From Crotalaria pallida (taxonomy: Eukaryota; Streptophyta; Magnoliopsida; Fabales; Fabaceae), in the NCBI GenBank assembly GCA_037953625.1, contig CM075651.1, positions 149,126,001-149,190,000 on the forward strand: a DNA stretch of 64,000 bases. The letters run 5' to 3'. The translations under genes were made by a program, and so were the position numbers. Within the stretch, counting starts at the first letter, position 1. Each line of letters begins with the position of its first letter. Shown here one piece after another: positions 49,596 to 61,062 of the stretch. Below the pieces are notes generated by a model. The model had not been told where the DNA came from, did no database searches, and saw nothing but the letters and a program-made list of their open reading frames with translations.

Positions 49596-49940
49596 TCAAA
49601 AAAACTTCCAGGGACCAAAACCATAACACTCCAAACTTTTAGGGACTAAAGAAATCTCATATGGATCATCAGCAAAATATACTGCAACAACAGACTCTTT
49701 CATGTGGACATGGATCATCAACAACTGCCAAAACCGGACTCTAACAGGAGATTCAATAGCCTTTAATTTACTAAGCTCAGTTCGGCGACAAAGAATCTCA
49801 TATCTAAAATGAGAGAGTCGTTGGACGATAGCCAAATCAACAGTTGGCAAAGGGAGATCTGTCTCGACGAGTAGTCTTCCAATTATTGGAGCAAAGAGGA
49901 TAACCATCACATCTGGAAAGTAGAAACTATCCAGAAGCAT
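49596..49940 (-). CDS. Unrecognised ORF, 114 codons
   Basis: ATG at 49940, stop at 49596. The protein is hydrophobic at first (DSFYFPDVMVILFAPIIG), then mixed, with no motif I can name. Upstream on the minus strand is a CT-rich, leader-like sequence (50150-49950: CTCTCTC, a TTTCTCGG stretch, then a possible intron ending CCAG before the ATG). The last 20 codons run into the fold-back arm, so the natural end is probably lost. It could be the 5' end of an old captured gene or of another transposon. Function unknown. Confidence 0.25.
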   Translation of the reverse strand: MLLDSFYFPDVMVILFAPIIGRLLVETDLPLPTVDLAIVQRLSHFRYEILCRRTELSKLKAIESPVRVRFWQLLMIHVHMKESVVAVYFADDPYEISLVPKSLECYGFGPWKFF

Positions 49941-50550
49941 TCCTCAACTGGAAACACACAAAACAAAAACAACTTGCACAAAAACACAAAACAAAATCCA
50001 GATAAATTGAGGGAAAACAAACTCACACCCTTTCCCAAAGGAAGTGGAAGGACAGATCTCCCTCCCCCTACCGAGAAACAGCAGATAAAAACAAGTAGGA
50101 GCAGATGAAGGAGGAGGGGAGAGACTCGTAGAGAGAGCTTCTCTCTCTAAAAATCCTTGAATTTATACTTGAATATACTCATAATATCATAAAAAAAAAT
50201 ATGAAAAAGGTTTAATTTTGATTTCACTCTAATTAATCATAATATCATGATAAATGTAATAATGGTATATAAAAACATATTAACTCATCGATAAACTAAA
50301 TAAGGTATACATTAATTTAATAATGATTTATACATAAACAAATATAATATTTAAAAAATAAATAGTCATTATCTTTCAATGAATTTATGTCCAATAATGA
50401 AATAACTTTCTGGTTTATCATTAATTATGCTCATCACAATACCATCAAACACAAAAGATTGAAATGTTTAATTCTGATTTAATTTTGATTCAACATGATA
50501 AAGTTGATTATTATACAATAAATGTTAATTTATCCATCAAATAATTAAGG
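49941..50550. other. Leader-like and AT-rich DNA left of the solo LTR
   Basis: Contains the purine/pyrimidine-rich leader described for the unknown ORF and then AT-rich sequence. The TAAGG at 50546-50550 is one copy of the solo LTR's target duplication. Confidence 0.5.
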
Positions 50551-53283
50551 TGTAACATCCTAAACCTTATTTTAAATGGAATTATTATTAAAGACCTAGA
50601 AAAAATTGGAATAATGACTTAACAAATTTTGGTAGATAGGTGAGTAGTAAATATAAGTCCTAGGGGTTGTATAGAAGGCAATGATAGCTTCGAGCAAAAT
50701 TAACTAAGCGAAATCGGGAGTTAAATCGGCGTTTTAGATGTTAGAAATCGACCGAAAAGAGAAAAATAGAAATTTATTATAGGATGCTAAGAAAATAAAT
50801 TCCACCGTTGGATATGAAGTTTATGGGGTGAAGAAGCTTGTCTAAAAATTTGGACCCGATCCGACGGTTAACGAAAAAGTTACGACGAATCGAAGATTGA
50901 AAACTCTGTTTCTCGCCCAGGCGCACCATCATGCGCCCAGGCGGGTGCACTGTTCATACGTGCACCAGACAGTGAAAAACCCGCCCAGGAGAGGCACCAA
51001 TTCGCCCAGGCGAGCGGAGATGCGCACCAACCGCACCAGTTTTGCGTGTGGCGCGCCAAAACCCCCACCTGACCGCACCAGTTTCATGCAACGCGCACCA
51101 GCAGCACCAGCTGGTGCCAGGACTCGCCCATGCGATTGACGCACACCAGATCAGATCTGGTGTGTCTAATTTTGGCTTGGTGGCTAAGTCTTGATTTCCA
51201 GCCACACGATTTTCTCAGCTTCAAGGCAAGAAATAAGACACCAAAAACACTTCACTTCACCACCTTTCAACACCATCATCAACTCATCACCTTCATCAAA
51301 TCCTCTCAACTCCAAGATCACTTCCATCACCATTCCTTCATAAACACTTGACTTTTGGGCACCTCAAACCCAAAATCACCAAGCCCCATCAAGCCTTGCA
51401 CCATGGAAGTGGGTTGAAGCTTCATTTCTCTCCTCCCTTGATTCACACGAATTGCTCCCTCTCCTATCCTTCTTGGTTTTCAAACTTCATCATCATTTGG
51501 GGTAAGTTGAAGTTCTTAGGCATGATATAATTCCCTTTCAAGTTCTTTCTAGGTCATAGGGGTAGTGTTTAATTTTCTTAGGGTTTTCATGAACCCTTGT
51601 TTATGTAGGAGCTTTGTTTCATGCCTTCAAATCAAAACCAAGACAAAGGCAAGGATCAATCATCTTGTGTTCTCTCAAATAGGATTGTATATCATCACTT
51701 CATCATATCTTTGTTGAGGTGGCAAGCTAAGCTTAGGAAATTCAAGTTCCCAAGGTTTTGATCTAAGGCATAAAGGTTCTATTTACTTCTTACTAATTTG
51801 AGGTAAGGAGTGGGTTATAGTGAGTATTACCGTACTCTGGGGTTTAGTTTACAATATGCATATAATGGGTACTAAGAGTTATGTGTTAGTTTAGGTTGTT
51901 ATATTATAGAATAATGATTAAAATAGAACTTATGACATAGGGAAAATATTTGGATGATTATATGCTTCATGATGATATTCGGTGATGTTGATAATTATAA
52001 TGCTTATGTTGTTAAATGGCTTGAGAAGTGATGTTATTTAGAATCCAAGGCAAAGAATGACAAAAATGCATAAAGTAAATAATAATGGGAAAGTGCAGTT
52101 GAATTGAGGATCGGTGCATTGATAGACTAGGTGCCCCTGCCGGGTGTACCAAATTCCTAAGGGCCAAGTGCTCACCAGGCTAAAATTTCCATTAGGTCCA
52201 AATGCCCTGTCAGGCATTAATGCACCAAGACTCAATTCACTGCCAAAATAAATGAAATAAAATGTGTTGAGAATGTGGAAATTGAATGAATTCAAATAAG
52301 TGAAATGTGTAATGATAAATGGAAATTGTGATAGCATAGCTTGACAGGGTGAAGCCTTTTGGGTGAGAAAAGTCCTGGTTGAGCGAGAGACCCTTGGGTG
52401 TACCAAATGCCTGGCAGGAGCGTTAAATTCCTAGTGATGCAACCGGTTGTAACCGGGAGTGTTGTACAGACGTGGTAAGACGTTATCGCGCTGTGGGTGC
52501 GAACGCAGTAAAGACGTGACTGGGACACACTGAATGAGAAATGTGAATATAAACTGTGAAATGAGAATAGATGACTTTATGAAAATAATGTATAAGAATG
52601 AAGAGATAAGAAATTGACTTAAGAAACTAATGAACACTTTGATAATGAACTGTGATGTGTCGAGCTTTGTCATTTGGTGATTGAATTGTTATATGTGTAT
52701 GGCTTGGTGTTGCATTATGTCTTAATTGAAAACTGCCTCCCCATTTTATGTATAATACTCACTCCTTACTATCACCACAGGTACTGAGGAAGAGTTTGCA
52801 CTTGATCAGGCCGAGCAGGAGTACTCTCCCTCACAGGGAGAGTAGGTCACTTATATCCATGTAGGACATGGGAATGTCCTGGGCCCGATGATATGATGTG
52901 AATCATTTTTGTTGTATATAATGTAAATAGCTTTTTGGGGGCCCAGGACGACTCCTTTTGGGAAGGGGTTTTATTTTGGGAAAAGAACTGTTTTCCAAAA
53001 CTTGTTTATAGTTCCGCTTACTCTGATGTTTTATACTCTGATGTTCTGATGTGTGCACGATGCTGCACTAGTTGTGATATATGTATATAGCCCTGCTGGC
53101 TTTGAAATTTGAAAATGTTATCGTTTATCAGGTCGCAGGAAAAACCAGAAATTTTGGGAAAGTTCTAAAAACAAGCGAAACTCCGTCCGTTTGACAGGAG
53201 ATTTTTATAACTTAAAAAGAAAATTTTAAATTCATTTTTTTTTATTTAAGGGCATAAAAGGGTAAATAAACTTAGGTGTTACA
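50551..53283 (+). repeat. Solo LTR (2733 bp) of a Ty3/gypsy-type element
   Basis: Begins TGTAACATCC and ends AGGTGTTACA, with TAAGG on both sides (50546-50550 and 53284-53288). There is no internal region, so unequal recombination between two LTRs is the likely origin. The terminal TGTAACA...TGTTACA form and length recall Tekay/Del chromoviruses, which is inference. It contains CGCCCAGGCG motifs near 50917-51010 and shares many blocks with 17395-19333. Strand is arbitrary. Confidence 0.9.
50910..51015. repeat. Cluster of CGCCCAGGCG motifs
   Basis: Three copies of CGCCCAGGCG and one CGCCCAGGAG lie within about 100 bases inside the solo LTR, in an otherwise GC-rich patch with many GCACCA triplets. 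Confidence 0.75.
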
Positions 53284-53288
53284 TAAGG

Positions 53289-54260
53289 AATATCCAGAAT
53301 AATGTTATCTTGATTCATATGAGTAAGTTCAAAAATTTATCAACGAGATAATTTAGATTATTTTTTTGAAGTGTAGGGTTGATATGAAATCTTGACTTTT
53401 TGTATAATTATTTTTCATTGTTGTTTACTAATAATCTTTACTTTATAATAAAAAATGATAATAATCATTACTTTAAAATATTTAATATAAAAATTTTAAA
53501 ATATCAACAACTTGTGCATTGCACGGGATAAGAGATAGTTTTATACAAGGAAATACGTTTTATAAAGTTTTTATCGTGTTTTACTTTTTTTTTCTCCCAG
53601 CTCTTATATTCATCGACTCGAGCACGGTGAATACATATTCTTTCGGGGGTGACTTTTTTTATTGAAATTTTTTATATTTCATGAGTTGAGATTAACATAT
53701 TGAAATTTGTAATCATTTTGTTACATAAAAAATGATTTCTTACTTGCAATAATAAGATTGAGGTTATTTTGGAATATTAAAAATTTGATAAAGAATATTT
53801 TTAGGCTATTTATTAAAAGATTAAATATGATTAAAAATAATAAAAACAATTAATTTTTTTTGAATTTTTGAAAAAATAAATAATTTGAACTATTGAACCT
53901 TTTTCACTTTTAATATCCTTGACTTGTTAATAAAGTCCTTAAAAAAATTAATGTGGAAATTGATTCACGCAAGTAAGACAACTCAGTTGATGGCTACAGG
54001 GACACTTAGGATTTCTCCCTCCCCAGGTCATGTGTTCTAGTCTCAAACCTCCCATGTAAACTTAAAAAAAAAGAAAGATGAAGGAATAATAAACAATTGC
54101 GATGTTGCGTTGTTGCGTACGTATAGTACTTCCACGCTGTAATGTAGTAGTATTCGGTTGCTTTGCTTGAGGTCCATTGAAGGAGAAATTATTAGTTGGT
54201 CCTTACCACCACGTCATCCGTGATTCAGACCAATTAGTATTTTATACATAATATAAATAA
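53289..54260. other. AT-rich intergenic DNA with a SINE-like insert
   Basis: A GTGCATTGCACGGG near 53514 recalls Helitron end hairpins but lacks the rest. The SINE-like piece is listed separately. No gene. Confidence 0.45.
53970..54076 (+). mobile_element. SINE-like element
   Basis: An A-box-like ACTCAGTTGATGG (about 53990) and a degenerate B-box-like GTGTTCTAGTCTC (about 54030) are followed by CCCATGTAAACTT and an A-rich tail, the layout of tRNA-derived plant SINEs. Target duplication not identified. Confidence 0.5.
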
Positions 54261-54442
54261 GAGTAATTAGTCATTTTGGTCCCTCAGAGTGTGACCATCG
54301 GTCATTTTAGTCCCACAGAGATCATAAATACACGTTTAGTCCCTGAGAGTGTCTCACATCCGTCATTTTAGTCCCTCCGTCAACTGAGGTTAAGTAATGG
54401 AGTTAATTTTTCGATCATTCATTTTGGTCCCTGAAACATGCA

Positions 54443-56033
54443 TGTTGAAAAACCAACAAGCGGGCTTAGCAATTACTAGAGGGGGGGGGGGGTGAATAGT
54501 AATCTGAATGCAACAGTGACTAATTTTCGAATGCAATTAAGTATAATTGATCACGCGCAGATTTTTCAGAAACAGAGCAAGAACACTCTAGTGTTTTTAA
54601 GACTACTCGAGTAAAATCACAAGAACACTCGAGTCTTCTTAAGAATACTCGAGTAAATCGTGCAGTCAGCAGAAAAACAGTTTCTGAATTATATGCACTT
54701 TAATCAATATGAATTAATCCAGTCCAGAGCAGATTAATAAAAGAGTAGCAAACAATTAATTAAAGCTATAACAACTTAGAAACAACTTAATTGCTGCGGA
54801 ATCACTACTCAAAATTAAAAACCCCTTTTGAGTGAAACTTGGCAATAAAAGTAAAGAAAGCAATAAAAAGAGATAACACCACCAATTTATCCTGGTTCAC
54901 TCTCACCTAGAGAGCTAGTCCAGTCCCCCTAAGAACCACTTAGGAGTTTCTACTAATCAAATTGTAAGAAATATTACAAGGATTGTTTGAGATAACCTCA
55001 CTCAAACCTAACCCTTCCAAGAGTGTACCAAACTCTTGAATTTCTACCCCCAATTTGATTTGGTAATGAAGAACCTCTTCTTAAGCTCCTTGAAACCTTC
55101 AAGAGCCCCACCAAGCTAAGAACTTCTTAGTCTTTGTGCTTGAGAACCTCCCAAGACTTGAATTGAACCTAAGAGCCACTTAGGTACACTTGGTTACCAA
55201 CCAAGATTTTGGAACAAGAAGTGTATGTGTATGTGGAGAAATCCAACAAATGATTTCCACAACAATCAAGCACAATCTCTAACTCTTTGAACAAATAATA
55301 ATGATGAATGACTAGATTGAGTTAGAGAATTTTCACTTGAGAGAGAGAGAATTAGCAAAATGAATGTCTTTCCCAATAGACTTTAATGTTCTTGTTATTT
55401 TTGTTGTTCATGGCATTCAATTCTGATATAAGGGAAATACAATGAGAGAGTGAAATCAACTCTTTCATTCCATTTTTGTCCCTTTCCAACGGTTAAAATT
55501 TTGCTGTCAGAACCAAAATACTCGAGTACTTTTGACACTACTCGAGTGTTTTGCCCATCTTTCAATAGAAATGCCCATGTATTGAACTAACGGTCAAATC
55601 TCTGAATTGAGGCTGAAATACTCGAGTCTTTTGGAAACTACTCGAGTCTTTTGATACTCGAGTAACTTTAAGATTACTCGAGTGTTTTTATACTCGAGTG
55701 ATTTTCAGACTACTCGAGTCTTTTGCCCAGAGATGATAAAAATTAAGTTTTTCAAAGATTAATTTCAATTCTCTTCTCAAGGAATAATTTTATGTAACCC
55801 CAACCTTTTTCATGCATTTAAAATTATTTATCCTAAGGATGAGATTACTTCCTAAGCTACCCACTCTCAATAAAATAAATAAAATTACATTTAAAGTAAA
55901 ATTGAGAATGACTAGCTAAGTGATGCACTTGATCTTCTTGACTTGATGAGCTTGAATTCTTCCTTTAAATCCATGATCTAATTATATTGTCATCATCAAA
56001 ATAAATCCACCTCATTGGAGACTTGATTCTACA
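54443..56033 (+). repeat. Solo LTR (1591 bp) nested in the Mutator-like element
   Basis: Begins TGTTGAAAAACC and ends GATTCTACA, with ATGCA duplicated at 54438-54442 and 56034-56038. Removing it rejoins the left arm of the Mutator-like element to match the right arm. It contains a run of 12 G near 54481 and many ACTCGAGT palindromes. The superfamily is uncertain (Ty1/copia is possible). Strand is arbitrary. Confidence 0.85.
54605..55715. repeat. ACTCGAGT palindrome clusters in the solo LTR
   Basis: Eleven ACTCGAGT copies in two groups (about 54605-54655 and 55520-55715), mostly followed by ACTTTT, TCTTTT or TGTTTT. Confidence 0.85.
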
Positions 56034-57082
56034 ATGCATACATAATTCATTTTGGTCCTTTTTAAATTGACAATTAATTCCCTGAAAAATGTATACATAA
56101 TTCAATTTGGTCCTTTTTAAATTGTCAATTAATTCAATGTAGTCCCTCATTTTTTTATTCCATCAGTTTGATTTTGTTTTGTCTTTTAGGCTTTTTCTCT
56201 TAGTGTATTTCATATTGTTTGGCCTTTTACAATTCCAATGCATAAGCAAATTTTTCTTTCCAATTTTAACCCTTATTTCAATCATTTCTCTTACTCATCA
56301 TTAATTACACTTTTATCATCTCTCTCATCTCTAAACCACTATACATTAATTAAATTAAATAGTACTACACTTTTCAATAAGGATTAAATAGGGACATTTA
56401 GACAATATACACATAAAACTTACAATTATTAACACTTTCTTAATATATGTGTTCAGGCCTAAAAGGCCAAACAAAATAAAACAGAGAGAGTAGAAAACAA
56501 ACAACTAAACATTATGGGATATAACATTAAAACCTGTATGTATGTAATATTTGAGTCATCACATGTTCACAAAACTAATTAAAAAATAACTATGTACAAA
56601 ATATCTCTAAATTTAGTCTTCATTTCTTCATTTTGATGCCTTAAATATCCCTTGAAAATGAGTAAAAGATTATTTTTGTGAATAGGTACTGCTCAAACAC
56701 TATATATATATATATATACATGTTTTAATGTTATACCACATAATGTTGAGTTGTTTGTTTTATAAAAAAATTAGGGACTAAATTGAATTAATTGACAATT
56801 TAAAAAGAACCAAATTGAATTATGTATACATTTTTCAGGGATTAAATTGAATTAATTGTCAATTTAAAAAGGACCAAAATGAATTATGTATGCATGTTTC
56901 AGGGAACAAAAAGAATGACGGAAAAATTAACTTCGTTACTTAACCTTAGTTGACCGAGGGACTAAAATGACGGATGTGGGACACTCTCATGGACTAAACA
57001 TGTATTTATGATCTCTGGGGAACTAAAATGACGGGTGGTCACACTCTCAGGAACCAAAATGACTAATTACTCATATAAATAA

Positions 57083-58488
57083 TTACTCACTCACTTTTTT
57101 TTTTAGAATTTATTTTATTTTATTTTCTTACTTGACACATCATGATTGTTCTGAAGTTTGGACCACAAATAATATGATGGTTCAAGGCCGACTAATAACT
57201 TATCTCATTGAAGGATGAAGCTTAGCTATTTCAAACGCGTTCCATTTTTTATTTATAATTTACTCTCATTATTCTTTAACTGTTGATTTTTTTTTAATTT
57301 TTGTATAATTTTAATGAATAATTGTATTTTTTTTCTAAATTTGGACTTTTCATTCAATTATTCTTCGTTAATGTTATTTTTATTTTATCTTTCATCCATA
57401 AATCATTATAGATTAATTAATAAACACATTTCCTAAAAAAAAATTAAATACTACTACAATTTTAACAAGAATTAAATATGAATATTTTAGACAAAATACA
57501 TATAAAATTTATAATAATATGTGCATCATTCTTAAAAACCCAAAAATTAAATAATAAAAAAAGTATTAATTTTAATATTATGTTAAGGTCGAGGACAAAG
57601 GTTAAATAAAAGTATGTATATTTTTTTTTTTGGTAAAAAAAGTATGTATATTTTGATAAACTAAATTTACTCGTTCTCATAATGATGAATTATCACTTTT
57701 CAATGAAAAATTGATATTTTATACTAGCACTTCTTTACCCTCTGTCATAAATGCTTAGTTTGGCTCTTTTTTTTATTTTATTTTTAAATTTTATAGTGTA
57801 ATGCTACTAATAACTGAAATAAATTTGTTAACAAATATTCTAAAAATATTTATCAAGAAATTTAAAAGAAGGAAGTGAATATTGGAAATATAAATCTATC
57901 ACTTATCAATAGATATTTATGATATTTTTATATACAAAATTATCTATTTTTGCTTCCCTTAACATTTTATTTGAAAAAAAAGGTTTCTCATGTGTGAGTA
58001 AACTTTCACAAGAAAACAAAAAATACGTTACCTCAAAACATTGAATGAATTCATTTGATTAAATATCCTAAAAATATGGGTGAAGATGCTCCATAATTTT
58101 GATAACAAGTAAGGTAAAGGTATTAGTTGAGAAATGTAATAAAAAAATTATAATGAAAATTTTAATTCTTTATTTTCAAAATAAAATATATATTTTTTAA
58201 TTTTTTAAATAATGTCCTAAAAGGAATTATTATCATTTTTCCAAATACTTCACTTGATTTTATATATAAGATTTTTTTGCCAATTTTATTTTGGTCTTAT
58301 ATAAAACCCTATTCTAATTTTCAACGACATTAAATTATTTCTTTTCATAAATACTTTTATTTAATCAATATTTTTTAAAGTTCCAATAATAATATAAAAT
58401 TAATTTAAAAAATATATAACTATATAATTTTCAATATTACTAATAATATTAAAAAAAATTATATAATTTTTTCTAAAATAATCTTATA
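57083..58488. other. AT-rich intergenic DNA
   Basis: No gene, RNA or clear transposon end recognised. Confidence 0.5.
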
Positions 58489-59025
58489 TTCCCTCTCTAA
58501 TTTTAAGGTCCTCTTAGGCACTTTTACGTTCACCAATGTTGTTGAATTCTATATTAAAATTGATATGTTCTTCCAAAAATACCCCTCTACGAACCACCGG
58601 TATCCCCAAGAGCACCCTTAATACCAGAGAGCGCTTAAGACTAATCAGGAGCGAACTTGCTCTCCCAGCGAGATGTTTTTAGTGGGAGTCGAACCCGGGG
58701 CTACTAGCACCCTTGTCCCATTTCCAGGATTTCAGTTGGGGCCTAATATCAGTTGGGGCGTTACATCAACTGAACCAAGCACCGTTGGTCCCTCTAACAA
58801 TTATTAGAACATAATAATTTTTTTCATTTTTCAATAATTAATTTAATTTCTAAATAATTCATCATATATATTTAATGGAGTGAATCAATTTTCAAGTCAT
58901 AAGCTTCATTTCATATTCCAATGCAATTTTATTTATTTTTTCTCACAAAAACTTAGACCACAACGATCTTATATTTAAGACAAATTTTTTATCCAAGAGT
59001 ACCCTCTGAGTAGGGACGGAGGGAG
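58489..59025. mobile_element. Stowaway-like MITE carrying a SINE-like insert
   Basis: Left end TTCCCTCTCTAATTTTAAGG after TA; right end CTGAGTAGGGACGGAGGGAG before TA. The insert at 58590-58789 explains its unusual length. Confidence 0.6.
58590..58789 (-). mobile_element. SINE-like insertion with 7-bp target duplication
   Basis: CCCTCTA lies on both sides (58583-58589 and 58790-58796). On the minus strand a TGGTTCAGTTGATGTAAC block near the 5' end and GGGTTCGACTCCC about 80 bases later resemble the A and B boxes of a tRNA-type promoter. No poly(A) is visible at the 3' end. Confidence 0.55.
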
Positions 59026-61055
59026 TATTTAAGATGGGACGTACTAAACTAAATCCAGCTAGAGAGAGGTTTGCTTCAACTTTCCATTGAACAAACCACT
59101 ACATGATCACTCCGTATAAGTGTCATATCCGGTTAAAAGAGGACACGTCATCCCATTATGTTACTTGGATACAGCTTGGACTTGGACGCGGCCAAGAGCA
59201 TTCACCGATGAACCAAATTTTTTTCCTTAAATAGATCTCACACGTTATTTTATTATTTTTTTCACTTTCTTACATTTTGAAGGATAAACACATTTTTTTT
59301 TCACACTCAGGAACTTACCTTTGCCCTTGAAATTGGGAACCACACACTACCCCACACTCTTAATATTTTACAATAAATTAAAATCACCATCAACTAACTA
59401 TATTTTTCTAACCAAAATTATAACTATAATTTAAAATGTTCTATATTATTCTATAACGGTTACTTTTTGTAAAAATATTTTATTTATTTTTCTCTAAATA
59501 AATACCATAATAAATTTAAATGAATAATCGATCAGATTGATTCCTGACTTTGTAGGCGTCGATCAAGTTATATCCTAACTTTATTGAAATAGCATTTTAA
59601 TCCCCAAAATAGCATTCCATTATATTATTTTTTTAATTTTTCTTTTCAAATATTTTTCTTTTGTTACAAATGGTTTAAATGCTCCCTGGATTTATTTTTA
59701 CGTACGTGCTTCTCTTCATATGTTTGTTGTTGTTGTTGTTTACTGTTGCCTTCTTCCTCTTTTTCTATTATATTTTATTTGTTTCTCTCTCCTTCAATTC
59801 TTTCTTTTTTGACACTCCCAAAATCGGGATGGTGAACATATGCTACACATCAGTGTCTCAAATTATTTAGGATTCCTAAAAATTTTAAGGACAACCGATG
59901 TGGCTACTCTAAGGATTAATGTCGGTGTCAAAAAAACAAGTTTTTATTCAAAGAACTACTTTAGATATAAGATATGGACAACCGGTGTGACTGCTCTAAG
60001 GACTAATGCCGTAGCCAAAAAACAAGCTTTTATTAATAGAACTACTTTAGATATAAGATTACATGGTGAGATTTTTGGTCTATTAAAAAAACAGTTAATC
60101 GTATTAGAATTGTAACTATTATTTGATATAATTATTAAAAAATATTTTTATAATTATTATTAAAATTTAATAAAAATATTTTGTGAAAAGAAATAATTAA
60201 ATATATGTATTTGAAAATAAAAGAATAAAACCTTAATCTCGGGTCCCTTGAATTGGATTAGTCGGCCTAGTGGGCCGGATACCAGGTGCAAACCAAAAAA
60301 AAAAAAAGAATGTTTTATAAATAAAGATTTTTATATTATTAAGGAAAGGAGGGAGTAGTACTACACTAATTTTTTATGTGAAAATAATTTAATTAAAAAA
60401 ACATTTTCCTTTTCTTAACGACTCTGCTCTGTCATTCCCCCTGCCTACCCTGCATTCTCTTTTCTTTTCCTTTTTTTTTTTTTTTTGCAACTTTTTTTGT
60501 TAATGATTTTGAGATTTAGTTCTAATTGAAAGAATATACTTTGATGCCAAAGTTATCTCATCAGTCTGATTGCTTCTTTTATCCTTAGTTGTTTTGATAA
60601 CATGATAATTTTGTAATGAACTCACAAACTATATATATAAAAAATAAATAAATAAATTTGTCATGCTAACCTTGTCTTGTAATTTGTATGATTTGAAACT
60701 GTTAATGCAAGGAAGTTTTCTCTATTGAACATGTTTCCCTTTTTAGTTATTTAATGCAAAGTGGAAGTAGTAACTGTTATATTGTTCCTGAATCACAGCA
60801 TTCACAACCTGATCTTCATGAATTTGAGAAGCATTGCTGCATCCACTGTTTCCTGTGTACCGGGAAGCAATAGCAATTTCTTCTGGATTTTGGTTTGCTT
60901 GTTACCAAGTTTTCTGGAGGTTCACTTCCAATCAATTAAGAGTTAAGACCACTCTTGGATTTCTATCTTGTTCCATTTGTGGTCTTCTTGCTTTGCTTGC
61001 AAGGCACACCTATATAATATTATTACTAAAGATTCTTTAGAGTAATTTTCTGCAG
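59026..61055. other. Intergenic region and 5' flank of the S6K-type gene
   Basis: Contains a truncated SINE-like tail at about 60237-60310 (GGATTAGTCGGCC, GGGCCGGATACCAGGTG, then poly(A)). A CT-rich stretch at 60420-60480 could be the 5'UTR exon. TTTTCTGCAG at 61046-61055 looks like the acceptor of a 5'UTR intron. No other gene is supported. Confidence 0.45.
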
Positions 61056-61062
61056 AAGAACA

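Larger units (their letters stand above)
36532..49655. mobile_element. Fold-back element split by hAT and LINE/CACTA insertions
   Basis: The left arm and centre are at 36532-36707 and 37480-37656, and the distal right arm at about 49494-49655. Compared with the intact copy at 34575-35083, the right arm stops after CACACGTGTATG at 37656 and resumes at TTGAAGTGACG near 49494 with no base lost that I can see. The intervening 11.8 kb is the LINE complex. The hAT element interrupts the left arm. Confidence 0.8.
54261..57072. mobile_element. Mutator-like long-TIR element, split by a solo LTR
   Basis: Ends GAGTAATTAGTCATTTTGG and its complement CCAAAATGACTAATTACTC. The inverted arms are about 400 bases long and share GTCATTTTAGTCCC, CATAAATACA and CAATTAATTC-type blocks. 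ATATAAATAA flanks both ends (54251-54260 and 57073-57082), a 10-base duplication close to the 9 expected. There is no transposase. The left arm is interrupted at 54443-56033. Confidence 0.8.

Noticed and set aside
53505..53535. Second Helitron 3' end (GTGCATTGCACGGG)
   Set aside because: The stem is imperfect and no CTRR|T follows at the right distance.
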